Of a DNA stretch of 64,000 bases, positions 53,502 to 60,934 are shown one piece after another (position 1 is the first letter of the stretch; every line of letters starts with the position of its first letter). The position numbers and the translations under genes are program-made. Location of the stretch: assembly GCA_024399015.1 (NCBI GenBank), contig JAKSIC010000004.1:92041-156040 (forward strand). Reading direction: 5' to 3'. A model generated the notes under the pieces. The model did not search any database. It saw only the letters and a program-made list of their open reading frames with translations, and was not told where the DNA came from. Source of the stretch: Fibrobacter sp. GTDB taxonomy: Bacteria; Fibrobacterota; Fibrobacteria; Fibrobacterales; Fibrobacteraceae.

Positions 53502-54914
53502 ATGACAGAACCTCGTACCGACAGCATCTACGTCGCCCTCCCCGGCGAACGTTATACACCTTTCTCCCTGGGTAAGAAACTGGGTGCAAAGGCAATCTTT
53601 GAATCCGCAAGTTTTGCCCACGGCAAGAGCCGCTACTCCACCCTGATGGTGGACGAAGGCTTCCGTCTCCGTCAGAACGAAAAGGACGTGTCCATCGTCG
53701 TCGATGGCAAGGAAAGCGTTTTCCTGAAGGAAGGCGAAGGCGACATCCTGGACGCCTTGCTGAAGATTTCTGCAGAAAACACCGTGCCTCCTAACCAGAT
53801 TCCCATTCCCTCCTCTGGCGTGGGCTACCTGGGGTACGAATTCTGCGCACGCTGCGATACCATCCACTTGGCACCACAGGTTGACGAATTGAACATTCCT
53901 GAAGCCGAATTCATGGTAGGTCACATCTACATCGTGTTTGACCACTACACCGAAAAGCTTCACCTGTTCGCCCTGAACTATGAAGAACACCAGATTGACC
54001 TGCCGGCCGCCATCAACAACGTGAAGAAGCGTCTGGCCGACATGGACTTCAGCTACCTGGCTCCGGAACAGGAAGTGGCCAAGGGCGTTACCGTTACCGA
54101 TCTTTCCAAGTCCAAGGAAGAATACACCGAAAAGGTTGTGGAACTCCAGAAGCACATTGTGGCTGGCGACATCGTCCAGGCCGTGCCTTCTCGCCGCATC
54201 CAGTTCGAAAGCGACATCGAAGCTCTGGACATTTACCGCCGTCTCCGCTCCGTGAACCCGTCTCCGTACATGTTCTACCTGGACTACGGTACTCACCAGT
54301 TCATCGGCGCATCCCCGGAAAGCCTGGTCCGCGTCCGTGATGGCATTGCCACCATCCATCCCATCGCAGGTACTCGCCGCCGTGGCAAGAACGACCTGGA
54401 AGACGAAGAATTGATGAAGGAACTGAAGGCCGACCCCAAGGAGAAGGCAGAACACCTGATGCTTGTGGACCTGGCCCGCAACGACCTTGGCCGCGTCTGC
54501 ACCGCCGGCACCGTTGATACAGTGAAGTACATGGAATGCGAAAAGTACAGCCATGTGATCCACCTGGTTTCTGACGTTCAGGGTAAGGTAAGCGTTGGTA
54601 AGAAGTCCATCGAAGTACTTCGTTCCAGCTTCCCCGCAGGTACGGTAAGCGGCGCTCCCAAAATCAGCGCCATCGAAATTCTTTCTGGTTTGGAAAAAGT
54701 CAAGCGTCGCTTCTATGCAGGCGCAGTGGGCTACATCGAATCCGATGGAGACCTGGACTTCTGCATTTCTATCCGTTGCTGTCTGAAGCAGGGCAAGAAG
54801 ATTAGCCTGCAGGCTGGCGGTGGCATTGTGGCTGCCTCCAACGCAGAACGCGAATTTGAAGAAACTAACGAAAAGCTGGGCGCAGTCCGCGCAGTTCTCG
54901 AAGGAAGTAGGTAG
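53502..54914 (+). CDS. trpE: anthranilate synthase component I
   Basis: 470 residues. AAGGA lies 7 nt before the ATG. The chorismate-binding C-terminal half contains KHIVAGDIVQAVPSRRIQFE, SPESLVRVRDG, PIAGTRRRGK, LVDLARNDLGRVC, VSDVQGKV, FPAGTVSGAPKISAIEI and YAGAVGYI. The N-terminal regulatory half includes RYSTLMVDEGFRLRQNE, where Trp feedback sites lie in other TrpE proteins. It makes anthranilate from chorismate with ammonia from TrpG. Preceded by the attenuator; followed by the heptamer array and trpGD. Confidence 0.97.
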   Translation: MTEPRTDSIYVALPGERYTPFSLGKKLGAKAIFESASFAHGKSRYSTLMVDEGFRLRQNEKDVSIVVDGKESVFLKEGEGDILDALLKISAENTVPPNQIPIPSSGVGYLGYEFCARCDTIHLAPQVDELNIPEAEFMVGHIYIVFDHYTEKLHLFALNYEEHQIDLPAAINNVKKRLADMDFSYLAPEQEVAKGVTVTDLSKSKEEYTEKVVELQKHIVAGDIVQAVPSRRIQFESDIEALDIYRRLRSVNPSPYMFYLDYGTHQFIGASPESLVRVRDGIATIHPIAGTRRRGKNDLEDEELMKELKADPKEKAEHLMLVDLARNDLGRVCTAGTVDTVKYMECEKYSHVIHLVSDVQGKVSVGKKSIEVLRSSFPAGTVSGAPKISAIEILSGLEKVKRRFYAGAVGYIESDGDLDFCISIRCCLKQGKKISLQAGGGIVAASNAEREFEETNEKLGAVRAVLEGSR

Positions 54915-55030
54915 TGATTAGTAAACAGTGGTTAGTAAACAGTGAATGACAGATACCAATCACAAGCCACTAACGACTAACCACTAACTACTTATCACCA
55001 ACCACTAATCACTAACCACTAACCACTTTT
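54912..55030. repeat. heptanucleotide array filling the trpE-trpGD gap
   Basis: Seventeen 7-bp steps run from the trpE stop codon to 5 bp before the trpGD ATG. The left arm is TAGTGAT, TAGTAAA, CAGTGGT, TAGTAAA, CAGTGAA; three diverged heptamers follow; the right arm is CACTAAC, GACTAAC, CACTAAC, TACTTAT, CACCAAC, CACTAAT, CACTAAC, CACTAAC, CACTTTT, all in one phase. The arms can pair (AGTGGTTAGT with ACTAACCACT). The left arm shares 23 identical bases with the rapA-proB element. Confidence 0.92.
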
Positions 55031-55035
55031 TTATC

Positions 55036-56631
55036 ATGATCGTTTTAATCGACAACTACGACTCTTTTACTTATAACGTTTACCAGGCTCTGGCCAAGAT
55101 CACTAACGAAGAAATCCGCGTGCTCCGCAGCAAGGAATGCACCATCGCAGACATCGAAGCACTGAACCCCAGCCGCCTCATTGTGAGCCCGGGTCCGGGT
55201 CGCCCTGAAGATGCAGGCATCTCTGTTGAAGCCATCAAGCACTTCGCCGGCAAGCTCCCCATTCTGGGCGTGTGCCTTGGCCACCAGGCCATCGGTTACG
55301 CTTTCGGCGCAAAGATCGTTGGCGCAAAGTTTATCAAGCACGGCATCGTGGAAGACATCAACACCGACGGCAAGGGCCTGTTCCGCACCATCGGCAAGAA
55401 GAATCCCTTTACTCGTTACCACAGCTTGGTCATCGACGAATCCACTCTCCCGCCGGAATTTGAAGTGACCGCCCGCGCCGACGACGGCGACATCATGGGT
55501 ATTCGTCACAAGACCATGGATATCGAAGGCGTACAGTTCCACCCGGAATCCATCGCCAGCGGCAAGGAAGCCGAATTCTTCAAGGCATTCCTCAACTACC
55601 GTCGCGATCCTCTGGACGTTCGCGGCATCCTGAACACCCTCATGGTTGGCAAGGATCTTTCTCGCGAAACTGCAGAACGTTTCATGGACGACCTGACCGA
55701 TGGCATCATGGACGAACGCCAGATGGCCGCCATCCTTACGGCACTTTCCTGCAAGGGTCCCGTGGCCGACGAAATCGCAGGCTGCGCCGCAGTGCTCAGC
55801 CGCAAGAAGCGCAAGTTCCCCATTGCTGGCGACGAGCTCACCGACATCGTGGGTACCGGTGGCGACGGCAAGGGCAGCTTCAATGTGAGCTCCATGTCTG
55901 GCCTTATCGCAGCTACCTGCGGTTGTAAGATTGCTAAGCACGGCAACCGCGCCGTTTCCAGTAAGTCCGGTGCAGCAAACTTCTATACCGCCGCAGGCTT
56001 CAAGCTGGATATGACTCCGGAAAAGGCTGCAGAAGTTCTGGAAAAGACCGGCTTCGCCTTCCTCATGGCTCCCGTCTATCACAGCGCCATGCGTTTCGCA
56101 GGCCCTGTTCGCGTATGCCTTGGCATCAAGACCATCATGAACCTCATCGGACCTCTCACCAACCCGGCAGAAGCCAAGTACCTTTGCATGGGCGTTTACA
56201 GCGAAGCTGTGCTGGAACCCTTTACCAAGGCAGCACATGCCCTGGGTGCAAAGCGTGTCATGGTAGCCTTGAGCGACGACGGCTACGATGAAATTTCTCC
56301 CTGCGTCCCCACCACCATCGCAGAAATTCTGGAAGATGGCGTGTACAAGACTTACCGCATCGACCCCAAGGACTTCGGCGTTCCCGCTGTGGACGAAGAC
56401 GACTTGGCAGGTGGCACCGGCGAAGAGAACTTCAAGCTGGCTATGGACTTGCTCAACGGCAAGGGCCGCCCGGGCATCAAGTACGCCTGCGCCCTGAATG
56501 CTGGCGCCGCCCTCTACATCAGCAAGAAGGCCGCAACCATCAAGGAAGGCTACGACATGGCCATGAAGGCAATCGAAGACGGCTCCGTACTGAAGACCAT
56601 CGAAGCCGTGAAGGCTGCAAGCAATAGCTAG
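55036..56631 (+). CDS. trpGD: anthranilate synthase component II / anthranilate phosphoribosyltransferase fusion
   Basis: 531 residues. Residues 1-190 are the glutamine amidotransferase: nucleophile in LGVCLGHQAIGYAFG near residue 80 and the triad His-Glu in VQFHPESIAS near 170. Residues about 195-531 are TrpD with TDIVGTGGDGKGSFNVSS near 272 (PRPP loop), KHGNRAVSSKSGAANF and MRFAGPVRVCLGIKTIMNLIGPLTNPA. Fused TrpGD is known in enterobacteria and others. No Shine-Dalgarno is seen; the heptamer array occupies the leader. Confidence 0.97.
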   Translation: MIVLIDNYDSFTYNVYQALAKITNEEIRVLRSKECTIADIEALNPSRLIVSPGPGRPEDAGISVEAIKHFAGKLPILGVCLGHQAIGYAFGAKIVGAKFIKHGIVEDINTDGKGLFRTIGKKNPFTRYHSLVIDESTLPPEFEVTARADDGDIMGIRHKTMDIEGVQFHPESIASGKEAEFFKAFLNYRRDPLDVRGILNTLMVGKDLSRETAERFMDDLTDGIMDERQMAAILTALSCKGPVADEIAGCAAVLSRKKRKFPIAGDELTDIVGTGGDGKGSFNVSSMSGLIAATCGCKIAKHGNRAVSSKSGAANFYTAAGFKLDMTPEKAAEVLEKTGFAFLMAPVYHSAMRFAGPVRVCLGIKTIMNLIGPLTNPAEAKYLCMGVYSEAVLEPFTKAAHALGAKRVMVALSDDGYDEISPCVPTTIAEILEDGVYKTYRIDPKDFGVPAVDEDDLAGGTGEENFKLAMDLLNGKGRPGIKYACALNAGAALYISKKAATIKEGYDMAMKAIEDGSVLKTIEAVKAASNS

Positions 56632-56657
56632 ACCCTACACACCATTAAAAAAGCAAG

Positions 56658-56688
56658 CTCCCCAACCATTGTGGTGGGGAGTTTTTTT
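56658..56688 (+). terminator. Rho-independent terminator
   Basis: CTCCCC/GGGGAG outer stem with inner ACCA/TGGT, one bulge and a small loop, followed by seven or more T residues. It ends the trpE-trpGD transcript 27 bp after the stop. Confidence 0.9.
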
Positions 56689-56730
56689 ACTCGTCAAAAG
56701 TCATCAAAAACAGGAGATTGGGCAATGTCT

Positions 56731-57849
56731 CTAAACTGACGGCACGATAAACACATGCCATTTGCCAACATCATTTCCGCGTTCAATATAATGACAATCA
56801 AGAAGGTGCTGAACCAGCTTGTTAACCGCTGAAATTCGAATACCAAGTTTTCGCTGAATATCGGCTAGCGTCAAAACCGGTTCACTTTGCATAAGGTTCA
56901 AAATACGGCCATAATTCGGGGTGCGAAATTCAACGCACTCGCCATCATACCACCAGATATCTTCACCACACTTTGTAAGAAAGCGGACATCGCCATCAAT
57001 TTCTTGCGCCACCATATTCTTAAAATACTTGAGAAATGGAGCGATAGTTCGCAACGAGGCATTCGCGCCTAATGTCGGCGCAGCACCTACAGCCAAATCG
57101 GCTGCATGCAAGGCTTCCAGGTATTCGTCTTTCTTTCGACTGCGAACAACTACCATGGGAATATCATGTTTCGCCAAAATGTAATTGACTAGCAAACGAG
57201 CGATTCGACCATTTCCATCTTCAAATGGATGGATTCTAATATACCGATAATGGAACAGCGCAGCCAATTCCACAGGAGACAACTTCCCCTCTTTTTCTGC
57301 AGCATTATACCAATCCACCAAATCCGTCATCAGTGCCGGAGTTTCTTCTGGTGACGCATAGTCGAACCGATCTCCATAACGCGTAATGACACTATTTGGA
57401 CGAGTCTTGTATTGCCCTGCGTGAACCACATACCCGACTTGCATTCCACCAGGCAGTTCCCGATGAACGGAATAATCCTCCCGCAATAGAGTATGATGCA
57501 GGCCTCGTATAAAATTTTGTGTAAGTGGAGTTTCCTTGATTTTAGCTTCAGCCACCATCATCTTGAGAGAAACTTCGCTGGCCACCATCTCCTGAACGCT
57601 CCGCACATTCGCTTCACCAATAACCTTCCCGAACAGCAAAAGGATTTCCGTCTGTCCATAAGTAAGGGTGTTCCCCTCGATATGGTTGCTGTTATAGTTG
57701 AAGTCAACGGAAAAACGACGAGCAAGACGGGCCCTATTTTCATCTGAAATAGGCAGGAGTTTTCTCCACGCATCAATGGCTTTTTCTAATGTTAGGTATC
57801 TCACGCCATCTAAAGTAGCAAAAATTTCGTAAAAAAGGTAATCAAACAA
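56731..57849 (-). CDS. Fic-domain protein, class II (N-terminal inhibitory motif)
   Basis: 372 residues as read from a TTG; a GTG at 57804 before RYLTLEKAIDAW is an alternative start. The active loop IRIHPFEDGNGRIARLLVNYIL near residue 205 is the full Fic motif HxFx(D/E)GNGRxxR. SNHIEGN near residue 55 fits the inhibitory helix motif (S/T)xxxE(G/N). The C-terminal 70 residues resemble a winged helix (VLTLADIQRKLGIRISAVNKLVQHL). Fic enzymes transfer AMP or related groups to target proteins. The target is unknown; no separate antitoxin is seen, which fits self-inhibition. Confidence 0.9.
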   Translation of the reverse strand: MFDYLFYEIFATLDGVRYLTLEKAIDAWRKLLPISDENRARLARRFSVDFNYNSNHIEGNTLTYGQTEILLLFGKVIGEANVRSVQEMVASEVSLKMMVAEAKIKETPLTQNFIRGLHHTLLREDYSVHRELPGGMQVGYVVHAGQYKTRPNSVITRYGDRFDYASPEETPALMTDLVDWYNAAEKEGKLSPVELAALFHYRYIRIHPFEDGNGRIARLLVNYILAKHDIPMVVVRSRKKDEYLEALHAADLAVGAAPTLGANASLRTIAPFLKYFKNMVAQEIDGDVRFLTKCGEDIWWYDGECVEFRTPNYGRILNLMQSEPVLTLADIQRKLGIRISAVNKLVQHLLDCHYIERGNDVGKWHVFIVPSV

Positions 57850-57880
57850 CCACCTTTTAATAAATATTTAGTTCTAAAAG

Positions 57881-57920
57881 ACCTATTTTAGGTAAAAGTT
57901 TAGTTGGAGTCTTGGAAACA
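57881..57920. repeat. 40-bp direct repeat, copy 1
   Basis: Matches 59238-59277 at 38 of 40 positions. This copy lies 12 bp beyond the 3' end of the AAA/DUF4143 ATPase gene. In the other copy the same sequence is the 3' end of the FISUMP gene, so this copy looks like a remnant of such a gene end. Confidence 0.9.
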
Positions 57921-57932
57921 ATAAAATCTCAT

Positions 57933-59135
57933 TCAAAATTTTTCCACGGGAACAACCTTAATAGCATACCCGTTCTTTTCAATGAGCCGTTCATCATTCC
58001 ATGTTACAATGGTAAGGTTATCGCACTTCAGTTCGCCGGCGCATTCCACAAGGCTACCCACCTCTCGCTTTTCTGTTTTTTCGTTCGACATCTCGTAACA
58101 AACTTGAATTAGCTGCTTTACCTTGTTACCTTCACGAACTACAAAATCCGTTTCCTTGTCATTGCGGGAATGGTAGTAGAACAAGGATTTTTCGGTATCG
58201 TACCCACGGCGAAGCAATTCAATAAAGACTTGATTTTCCAGAAGTTTTCCCAGATTTTCGCTAAGGCTAAACGCCCTCGACGAAACAAAGCCATTGTCAA
58301 CCACATAGACCTTGCGCGGAGCCTTTTTCATTAGTTTCAATTTGTTGTTGTATCTATCCAGATAATAGAACAGGAAAGGCTCATGCAAATAGTCCATGAA
58401 CTTTTTTGTCGTGGCAACACTGGAAAGGCCAAGGTCATCCGCCACATCGTTGTAGCTAAATGTTCCCGTAAAATTTGCAAGAAGGAATGTAGCCACATTG
58501 TTCAGGTCCGTAACATTTCGGATTTTGTGCCTGCGGACCACATCCTTGTACACAATGGAATCGAATAGTGTCTGCAAGTATGTTTGCGTTATGGCCCGAT
58601 GCGACACCGTTTCTGGATAACCCCCGTTTTTAAGATAATCGTCCTTAGTCAATTCCCGATTAAACGCGTTTGCTTCAAACAAACTAAAAGGCAGCATCTT
58701 GATTTCAAGATATCGGCCCGTAAGCACGGTTGCCATTTCTCCCGAAAGCATGTTGGCGTTACTACCTGTTATAACCAGGTTGTACCCACGACGAAAAAGC
58801 TTTCCGACCCAAACATCCCAGCCACTTACGTTCTGGACTTCATCAAGCAAAAGATACTGAAAATTCGGGTACACCTCGTTCAGCAGCATTTCCGCCTGTT
58901 CCTCGTTCCAGCCTTTTAGCAATTCATTATCATCGAAATTCAGGTAAGCAAAATTCTTCCCGCGCAGCATCAAAATAGCCTGGGTGGATTTTCCCACGCG
59001 ACGAGGCCCCGTTAACAACTTTATGTTCGGGCTCTGGAGCAAAGCATCAAAATCATACACTGTTTGACGTGTAAGGTAAGGCTCCGCCAAAAGGCGGTCC
59101 CGTTCTTTTCGCTGATTGAGCATGGCACTTTTCAT
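57933..59135 (-). CDS. AAA_14/DUF4143 ATPase
   Basis: 400 residues. Walker A is LLTGPRRVGKSTQAIL near residue 43, Walker B YLLLDEVQNVSGWDVWV near 95 and sensor-1 like VITGSNANMLSGEM; the C-terminal DUF4143 part includes FVVREGNKVKQLIQVCYEM. These ATPases are common, often mobile, and of unknown function. The gene is bounded by 40-bp direct repeats and has no operon partner, so it is a self-contained cassette. Confidence 0.9.
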   Translation of the reverse strand: MKSAMLNQRKERDRLLAEPYLTRQTVYDFDALLQSPNIKLLTGPRRVGKSTQAILMLRGKNFAYLNFDDNELLKGWNEEQAEMLLNEVYPNFQYLLLDEVQNVSGWDVWVGKLFRRGYNLVITGSNANMLSGEMATVLTGRYLEIKMLPFSLFEANAFNRELTKDDYLKNGGYPETVSHRAITQTYLQTLFDSIVYKDVVRRHKIRNVTDLNNVATFLLANFTGTFSYNDVADDLGLSSVATTKKFMDYLHEPFLFYYLDRYNNKLKLMKKAPRKVYVVDNGFVSSRAFSLSENLGKLLENQVFIELLRRGYDTEKSLFYYHSRNDKETDFVVREGNKVKQLIQVCYEMSNEKTEKREVGSLVECAGELKCDNLTIVTWNDERLIEKNGYAIKVVPVEKF

Positions 59136-59237
59136 GCCTTAAAAATAGCATTTTTAGTCAACAAAACAATCATATTGAATAAAAAAGGTTAATTTTTATT
59201 CAATACAGCAAGCAAATTGAATAAAATGAATTAGACA

Positions 59238-59277
59238 ACCTATTTTAGGTAAAAGTTTAGTTGAAGTCTTGGAGACA
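59238..59277. repeat. 40-bp direct repeat, copy 2
   Basis: Contains the last codons (CLQDFN and stop) of the FISUMP gene plus about 20 bp of 3' flank. See copy 1 at 57881. Confidence 0.9.
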
Positions 59278-60439
59278 ACGAACGGAGTTACCGTAGCTCT
59301 TATAGCCGCCGTCCATGCTGGCACCCTCGTTGCTGTAGCGCAAGCGCACGCTATAGGCGTAGCTGCTACCGCTCTCGCTAGCAGACCAGAAGTAGGCGCT
59401 GCTGACGGCATCGTAGAAATGGCCACTGCCGTCCCTGTCGCCTGCAGGGAGCGCGGAGAAGCCGTAGGCATCCCTATCGGCAGCATCGCCCGTCTGCGAT
59501 TTCCAGCCGGTCTGCGACTTGAGTGCCGTACCCGCCTTACTAGAGCCACCCACCGCTGTGAACAAGGTCTGCCATTCATCATAACTCGGCAGGTGCCAGC
59601 CCTCGGGGCACACGCCTTGAACAACTGTCGGCAGCGTACAGGTCTTACCATAACCGCAAGTCTGAGGATTGTCCGCATCGTTTGCCAAGGCAACGGAGTC
59701 AATGGCCGCAGCCCAAGTGTAAAGGCGACCGACTACATCGCAGTTCTCAGTCTTATTGTCATAGCACCAGGAATTGCCCTTCAGGCTCGGCGTCTTTGTA
59801 GAATCTGCGTAGTTCAGGTTCTCGGCCATCCACACCTGATCGCCAATCTTTACAGTCTTGTAGGTTTTATTGTCGCGTGCATCAGTCATAGTGCCGTAGG
59901 TGATTTCCGGATTCAGAAATTCATCCTTCGTCATATCAAAAAGACCGCGGCTACTGCTGGAAGATTCAACATTTATCGCAGAGCTGCTAGACCCTTCGAC
60001 GTCGCTCAGGGTGACACTTGAAGAAGAACTGGATTCAATCGATGACGAAGAATTTACAGAGCTAGAAGACTTTTCGCTACTAGAGCTAACTACACTGCTA
60101 CTGGACATCGGGTCGTCCTTCTTGCTGCTGGAGGAACCGGGCTTGACAGAAGAAGAGGAACTGCCCGGCTTGACACTCGACGAGGAATCGTCGCCGTCCG
60201 TTTCGTCATCGGAAATCCATTTGCCGTCTTCGCAGATGTAGGCAGTCTTTTCATCCTTCACGTAGGCGGTAGCGCCCTCGCGCTTGCCGCTGCAAACAGG
60301 CAAGTGTCGCAACAACCAAATCGGACTCGGATACGGAGCCATTTGCAGAAGCTCCGGAACTGGATTCGCCGTCACCGCAGGCCCAAAAGGCCAACGGGGC
60401 ACAAAGTAGCGGAAGCATCAGAGAAATCTTTTTACGCAT
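59257..60439 (-). pseudogene. FISUMP-domain lipoprotein with an apparent frameshift
   Basis: An N-terminal reading from the ATG at 60439 (AGGAG 6 nt upstream) gives a lipoprotein signal with lipobox FWAC. Around 60300-60310 the frame shifts: the upstream frame ends soon after VVATLAC, while the other frame continues LPVCSGKREGATAYV. Removing one base near 60304 joins them. A poly-Ser linker then leads to a FISUMP domain of about 200 residues: KIGDQVWMAENLNYADST, SWCYDNKTENCDVVGRLYTW, GVCPEGWHLPSYDEWQTLF and FWSASESGSSYAYSVRL. Such domains are surface proteins typical of Fibrobacter. Without the shift it would be about 393 residues. It could be a real mutation or an assembly error. Confidence 0.78.
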
Positions 60440-60531
60440 ATAAAACTCCTAGGGCGAAATGGAGGTTGTCCATAAATAGGAATATATGTTTTTTTATAGA
60501 TAAGCGCAACAGACAAGTGCTAACTCAGCCC

Positions 60532-60624
60532 TTACAAGCGGGCAATGCTCGCCGCAAATTCAACGAAATCGTTCAGGTTATTCTTGACAATGGAGTAAAT
60601 TATTTTGTTGTCAATAATTTCCAT
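60532..60624 (-). CDS. possible 30-aa peptide
   Basis: MEIIDNKIIYSIVKNNL and then NDFVEFAASIARL, preceded by AGAGG 7 nt before the ATG. The ribosome site and start are good; no family is recognised. It overlaps the end of another short ORF. It may be a small protein or the tail of a broken gene. Confidence 0.35.
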   Translation of the reverse strand: MEIIDNKIIYSIVKNNLNDFVEFAASIARL

Positions 60625-60703
60625 TGACAAACCTCTTTATTTTTTCGGCACGGCAAGCACGGATAATCGGTAAAAAATCCTCGTAAAAATAGAGGGCCTT
60701 CAT
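60611..60703 (-). CDS. possible short ORF or gene remnant
   Basis: 30 residues from an ATG at 60703: MKALYFYEDFLPIIRACRAE and then KIKRFVNGNY. An open frame continues upstream to 60805, and its upstream part (TGERIKFDHAVFHKYLM) reads like coding sequence, which hints at the 3' end of a decayed gene. The region 60440-60934 otherwise shows only these short frames and the heptamer array before trpCF. Confidence 0.3.
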   Translation of the reverse strand: MKALYFYEDFLPIIRACRAEKIKRFVNGNY

Positions 60704-60843
60704 AAGGTATTTATGGAATACCGCATGGTCAAATTTGATTCGTTCACCGGTGGTCATTACCTGATGCAAAAATACGCAAGCCGATTTTCCAACGCAATTT
60801 TTCATTTTTCTTTTTTTCTAAATTTTACAGGTAAAATTTCAAG

Positions 60844-60934
60844 CCCCGCGCCCAGCACTTCGAGCATCAAACCTCGTACCTGGAGCCTCGAACCTGGAAC
60901 CTCGCGCCTCGTGCCTCGAACCTGGAACCTATAA
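60844..60934. repeat. CCTSGNN heptamer array directly before trpCF
   Basis: From 60872 the units are CCTCGTA, CCTGGAG, CCTCGAA, CCTGGAA, CCTCGCG, CCTCGTG, CCTCGAA, CCTGGAA, CCTATAA, and the ATG follows with no gap. Four more decayed units precede (60844-60871). Same unit family and same sense orientation as the purN-rnhB array. Confidence 0.92.

Noticed and set aside
53220..54563. A 447-codon minus-strand frame covering the trp leader and most of trpE
   Set aside because: Antisense shadow of trpE; the leader region is better explained by trpL and the attenuator on the plus strand.
56731..59135. Fic plus ATPase as a toxin-antitoxin pair
   Set aside because: The Fic protein carries its own inhibitory motif, and the ATPase is separated by a direct repeat and looks like an independent cassette.
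57881..59277. Insertion sequence
   Set aside because: No transposase and no terminal inverted repeats; only direct repeats around an AAA ATPase gene.
59196..59702. Alternative frame at the FISUMP 3' end
   Set aside because: The overlapping frame encoding the conserved FISUMP domain is clearly the real one.
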